64,000 nucleotides of DNA from PHAA01 sp964494735. Its GTDB lineage: Bacteria; Bacillota; Syntrophomonadia; Syntrophomonadales; Syntrophomonadaceae. Positions 60,637-64,000 of the stretch are shown here, one piece after another (position 1 is the stretch's first letter; every line of letters begins with the position of its first letter). The DNA is taken from positions 1 through 64,000 of the forward strand of contig CAZBSD010000004.1 of NCBI GenBank assembly GCA_964494735.1, in the 5' to 3' direction. The position numbers were made by a program, and so were the translations under genes. The notes below the pieces were generated by a model. The model saw only the letters and a program-made list of their open reading frames with translations. It searched no databases and had not been told where the DNA came from.

Positions 60637-62103
60637 ATGCACACCATTATGGAAACACTGGCGGCGGGGCCGGTCGAACAAGATCTGTTCGGTTATTGGC
60701 GCAAGGAACTCGAACTGCGCCGGATGCTGAAGGACGCCCTCGACGGACCGACGGTTCACATCGAAAACCAGGCTCAATTCGATTTCCTCAGAAGAGGTCT
60801 TTTCTACGGCCCCCACCAGGATTCGTTTTTTAACGTACTATGGCGCAATATGGCGGAACCGGCGGTCATCACCATGGTGATGGATTCATCGCCATCAGTC
60901 GTGGTGCAATACTTGGACTATCTTACTATTCATATGACTGATCAGCATCGCCCCGCCCCTTCCCTGCGGTTCTTGATAAATCTCTATAATGAACATTGGC
61001 AGCCTCAATATGCCCGACTGATTCAGACCCTGGATGCTGAACAGTGCGGATACCTGGTTTCCCGCACCGGCAATGGGGACCTGCGCCGGATGCTGAAAGA
61101 TCGCCTGGAGAAGATCAAGGATCATGCTGCCCATAATGAGCCCATGACTGGCGACAAACAGCCGGTGACGGCCTGGCCCAGTATCCATGGCGATAAGGTA
61201 GAACTATTGTCGGCCGCCGCCACCGTGTTGCAGGGTTGGGACCAGGCCGGAGCTGTTCCAAACCAAAGCCTGGCGCGAGTGGAGACTCTTATGGATGGAG
61301 CCGAACTGCTGTTTCGGGCTGGATTGCTATCCGATTGTATGGCCGTGCTTAACCGGATGTTCTCCGATCGCGAACTGGAAAGACACTCCGCGCTGTTGTC
61401 GGCCACCGGTCCCCTGGGTGGGCGGCTGCTCCGGCTGTTGGACCGGGTGGTTCCTATATTTGGCCTGCTGGTGGATCCCTTCCATCCACGCAGTCATGTC
61501 CTCAGCAATTACCGCAATCTATTCCCCGGTTGCAATCCCGATCCGGCTTCTCTGCTCTACCTTGACCTTTACGCCCTGGTGCTGGCCGGCTTGCAAAAAC
61601 GACGCCATTATGCCAGCTTCGAGATAGTGCAAAAAGCATCCGCAATCCGATCCCTGTGTGATGATGACCGGCTGGTTCAACAATTGGTGGTATGGGGGCA
61701 CAGCGGTGTTTTTAATGGTTCCGGACTATTAGACTTTCTAGGCTCCAAAATGATGCAGCGCCCCCACGAGACCCTGGCTGGTCTGGAAACTCTGCGCTAT
61801 CTGCATATGCGGGGGGCGTTGTCCCTGGACAGGCCAACCGCCTCTGGGATGCTGTCTGTATTCCTGCAGCTTTTCTATTGGCTGCCCCACCCAAGCTTCA
61901 TTAATAGCCAGCTTGTCAAACAGATTGGACCGGAGAGCGATGAGGAGGTTAGAAGAGAATCAGAACAGATTCTGGTCTCCTGGCACCGGGTCTGGCATGA
62001 TAATAAGGATACTCCAGCGGTCCCGCCCCATCACCAGCAAAGCGGTGCAGAGCAGGCGCTGGATAAGATGATTCGCTTGAGCCGATCGATGGGGGTGTTA
62101 TAG
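60637..62103 (+). CDS. Unknown large helical protein, second gene of the Hsp70-associated cluster
   Basis: 488 residues, almost entirely helical, Leu- and Arg-rich, no membrane segment and no recognised catalytic motif. Features are WRKELELRRMLKDAL near the start and a related DLRRMLKDRLEKIKDHA about 130 residues later, and repeated helix pairs in the middle (FRAGLLSDCMAVLNRMFSD, RLLDRVVPIFGLLVDPF) that suggest a solenoid or TPR-like scaffold. The ATG at 60637 follows GGGGA; longer open frames upstream lie in the previous gene. It is followed by a TTG-started gene after one base. Confidence 0.7.
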   Translation: MHTIMETLAAGPVEQDLFGYWRKELELRRMLKDALDGPTVHIENQAQFDFLRRGLFYGPHQDSFFNVLWRNMAEPAVITMVMDSSPSVVVQYLDYLTIHMTDQHRPAPSLRFLINLYNEHWQPQYARLIQTLDAEQCGYLVSRTGNGDLRRMLKDRLEKIKDHAAHNEPMTGDKQPVTAWPSIHGDKVELLSAAATVLQGWDQAGAVPNQSLARVETLMDGAELLFRAGLLSDCMAVLNRMFSDRELERHSALLSATGPLGGRLLRLLDRVVPIFGLLVDPFHPRSHVLSNYRNLFPGCNPDPASLLYLDLYALVLAGLQKRRHYASFEIVQKASAIRSLCDDDRLVQQLVVWGHSGVFNGSGLLDFLGSKMMQRPHETLAGLETLRYLHMRGALSLDRPTASGMLSVFLQLFYWLPHPSFINSQLVKQIGPESDEEVRRESEQILVSWHRVWHDNKDTPAVPPHHQQSGAEQALDKMIRLSRSMGVL

Positions 62104-62104
62104 A

Positions 62105-63682
62105 TTGGAATCGGAAAATCCCACCATACAATATAACCAAATCATCGAGGAGATGCTGGCCCGACTGCGCAGCGACCTTGACCGTCAGATTAAACAGTGC
62201 CCTGAGTTCGGTGATCAGGATGGGCTGGACCAATACATTCTGGACTTGAATACCTTCTATTATGAAAGCTTCCATGACCATTTCATGCCTCGATACCGGC
62301 AAGCGATCGAGACCGACATGCGCCGGATTCATAATCTTAGCCGCCAGGAGGATTCGGTAAGGGCAGATTTGATTACATTGCTCAGATTCCTGATAAGGTC
62401 TTTTAATCTGACTAAGGCTACTATGGGGCAATTGCATGTGCAGCGGGGAGAAATGGAATCACAGCTGCTGGCTCTGCAGACCAGCCTGGAAACCGGAAGT
62501 GTCGATCTTCTCTACCTGTTAAAGGAGCATGCCGAGGCCTGGGCATCCTTCCGAACCCAGTTGGATGTCGGCCGCACCATATCTTCGGACCGACAGCTGC
62601 TCAGCAGTCTCGAACATTCTCCCGTCTGCAGCCTGGCGGCCTCCCTGTTCCGAGTCTGGATGCCCACCAGCAACAAGGACAAACGTGATTTCAACCGCTT
62701 GTTGGCGCAATGGCAGCTGGCTTTGAAACTGTTGCTGAAAATGCAGGAAACCCAATCCCCCGGCAAAGACTGGCTGACCGCCCAGCTGAATGAACTGGAA
62801 AAGATCGATGCCGGCTGGGATAACCGTAAGGTGCCAGCCCCCATTCGGGGATGGTACAAGCTTAACCTTCAGCCCACCTATCAGCTCTACCAGGAGGTGC
62901 TGAACGGCTCGACCGGGAGAAACGACCAACGCAGGATTATGCGGGTGGCCTCCCAGTTTCACGATTGGCTGCAGGCTTGGCTTATTGTTGTGGAGCGTTG
63001 CCTGGATTACTCCTCCCGAGGGTGGGACAACTGGATGGATCAGATTACGTCCCTATTAGGCCGAGATGAGAAATACTGGCTGGCCTGGGCTGACTACGCC
63101 CAGAAGAGCCTGCACTCCATCGACGAGCTAATAGTGGGTCTGTCAAACTTGCGCAGTGCCAGCTATGAACCATTCAGCGGCCGCAGTCGGCAGATCCTGA
63201 CCGATGCCTGCCAATACCTGCTGCAGACTATCGGTGAACAGCCGGTTTCGCCTTTGCGAGCGGCGGCGGAAAAACTCCGGTCAGAGGCGGGGATGACTCT
63301 GCAGGGGATTGAAATCATGGCTGAACGGGAGACTCATATCCGGACCGCGATGGAAACATATACCGCTATCCGCACCGCCATCGGCTCAGACATCGATACA
63401 CTTGAATCGGCCCAGCGGGACCTGGAGAAGATGCTCGACAAACGGGTTCTCGCCGACAAATTCGGGGATATGGATATAAAATTGGATCATATCGTCATCC
63501 AAACCGGCGCCGCATTTCCCTCCGCCTATGTTCATCTGTTGGATAGAGCTCCTATCGAAACCAAGGCTTCCGATGCTCCGGCTGGTAACGTCATTTACCA
63601 AGAAGGGGACATTTTCATAATCCGCTCGGGGGGCCGGAGCTATGAAGTAATACCCAGAATAATCGTGGCCGGGAAAGGATAA
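62105..63682 (+). CDS. Unknown helical protein with possible GrpE-like C-terminal domain, third gene of the cluster
   Basis: 525 residues. The body is helical (coiled-coil-like at 95-150 and again at ~395-445, as in ERETHIRTAMETYTAIR and LESAQRDLEKMLDKRVLADKF). The last ~60 residues turn to beta: IVIQTGAAFPSAYVHLL, then GNVIYQEGDIFIIRSGGR and SYEVIPRIIVAGKG. This resembles the beta-wing of GrpE (GTVxxxxxxGY...RxLRPAxVxV), and a coiled coil before it also fits GrpE. The resemblance is pattern-level only. The TTG start follows GGGGGTG at seven bases. The Hsp70-like gene begins four bases after its stop. Confidence 0.65.
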   Translation: MESENPTIQYNQIIEEMLARLRSDLDRQIKQCPEFGDQDGLDQYILDLNTFYYESFHDHFMPRYRQAIETDMRRIHNLSRQEDSVRADLITLLRFLIRSFNLTKATMGQLHVQRGEMESQLLALQTSLETGSVDLLYLLKEHAEAWASFRTQLDVGRTISSDRQLLSSLEHSPVCSLAASLFRVWMPTSNKDKRDFNRLLAQWQLALKLLLKMQETQSPGKDWLTAQLNELEKIDAGWDNRKVPAPIRGWYKLNLQPTYQLYQEVLNGSTGRNDQRRIMRVASQFHDWLQAWLIVVERCLDYSSRGWDNWMDQITSLLGRDEKYWLAWADYAQKSLHSIDELIVGLSNLRSASYEPFSGRSRQILTDACQYLLQTIGEQPVSPLRAAAEKLRSEAGMTLQGIEIMAERETHIRTAMETYTAIRTAIGSDIDTLESAQRDLEKMLDKRVLADKFGDMDIKLDHIVIQTGAAFPSAYVHLLDRAPIETKASDAPAGNVIYQEGDIFIIRSGGRSYEVIPRIIVAGKG

Positions 63683-63686
63683 CCGT

Positions 63687-64000
63687 ATGCACGTAGTTAT
63701 AGACATGGGCGACAAAAACACCGTACTGGCAGCCTGGCGAGAAGGTCAGCCCCTGGATGACCCGTCCATTCTGGTAAATTTACCAGGTCTTAACGATTCC
63801 ACCACCGGGGTGAATGATGACCCCTGGAGCCGGGCCAGTTTATATCGCCATGTAACTAATCTGTACCGGGAATATCTGCTGCCCAGCCGGTTGTCAATCA
63901 GGTCTCTGGCAGCAGCCATACCAGATATATCCGGAGTGCCATTAAGGCGGACCCTGCTGGATGTTTTCGAGGAAGTATTGGGTTTGGAGGAAGCCATCAT
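63687..64000 (+). CDS. Hsp70/actin-like ATPase, N-terminal fragment (runs off the window)
   Basis: 104 residues visible. MHVVIDMGDKNTVLAAWREGQ fits the phosphate-1 loop of DnaK (IGIDLGTTNSVVAV), with Gly-Asp-Lys instead of Gly-Thr-Thr. Later LSIRSLAAAIPDISG and PLRRTLLDVFEEVLGLEEAI fit the DnaK strand-helix ending in GL(E)xxRII. The nucleotide-binding domain is thus divergent and lacks the usual DnaK spacing. ATG follows GGGAAAGGAT. It is the fourth gene of the tightly packed cluster and presumably the ATPase around which it is built. Confidence 0.6.
   Translation, partial: MHVVIDMGDKNTVLAAWREGQPLDDPSILVNLPGLNDSTTGVNDDPWSRASLYRHVTNLYREYLLPSRLSIRSLAAAIPDISGVPLRRTLLDVFEEVLGLEEAI

Overview
The window reads as chromosome from a spore-forming, strictly anaerobic, fatty-acid-type or syntrophic member of the Clostridia, most like the Syntrophomonadaceae. 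That placement is inference from gene content and order. Evidence for a spore former: a pro-SigK sigma factor, GerM, PdaA, a sporulation-type penicillin-binding protein, and the yrrI-alaS-ireB-ruvX-DUF1292-mltG-U32-PBP order known from Bacillus. Evidence for anaerobic electron-transfer metabolism: a complete hdrCBA-flxDCBA cluster containing two UGA (selenocysteine) codons, plus a large FAD/Fe-S oxidoreductase. TTG and GTG starts are common and most genes have strong AGGAGG-type ribosome binding sites.

Layout. 1-4.5 kb: type IV pilus genes pilB-pilT-pilC-pilA-pilD (minus strand, pilD cut by the window edge). 4.7-11.5 kb: nadE, aroK, aroC, a UPF0316 membrane protein, a GspH/FimT pseudopilin, aroE, a YqeG HAD phosphatase and galT. 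11.8-16.6 kb: sigK, an unknown plus-strand gene, and the FAD/Fe-S oxidoreductase with a strange Met/Pro-rich tail. 16.7-28.5 kb: cell-wall, alaS and housekeeping block (PBP, DUF4911, U32 peptidase, mltG, vanW, DUF1292, ruvX, ireB, alaS, AI-2E permease, a 58-residue zinc-ribbon protein, PRC-barrel protein). 28.7-37 kb: rarA, a csoR-trxA operon with visible promoter and operator, then gerM-murI-fumarase alpha/beta-rph-rdgB-yfcE, and a radical SAM protein. 37.3-49.9 kb: a DUF1285-like protein, a class III aminotransferase fused to an acyl-ACP-reductase-like domain, a NYN/LOTUS protein, a TetR regulator with lon, NfeD/stomatin, an MFS exporter, mobB, an anchored unknown protein and superoxide dismutase. 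50.1-57.3 kb: the hdr-flx operon. 57.7-64 kb: a membrane protein with a YiiX-like hydrolase, pdaA, and a tight cluster of three unrecognised genes ending in an Hsp70-like ATPase cut by the window edge.

How they work together. The hdr-flx products would form a soluble NADH/ferredoxin/disulfide electron-transfer (probably bifurcating) complex. Its FlxD and HdrA subunits look like selenoproteins, so the reading-frame breaks there are not pseudogene lesions. The fumarase, SOD, CsoR-thioredoxin, Lon/TetR and RarA genes are stress and central-metabolism functions. The pilus genes share their region with shikimate-pathway genes, and one pseudopilin is embedded among them.

Three things stand out as possibly undescribed: (1) the four-gene Hsp70-like cluster at the right edge, where the gene before the ATPase may end in a GrpE-like beta domain; (2) a ~140 bp repeat present three times, always between convergent genes and, at two loci, sandwiched between near-duplicate terminator hairpins that are specific to each locus; (3) the aminotransferase/acyl-ACP-reductase-like fusion. 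No rRNA, tRNA, CRISPR array or intact transposase gene was seen.
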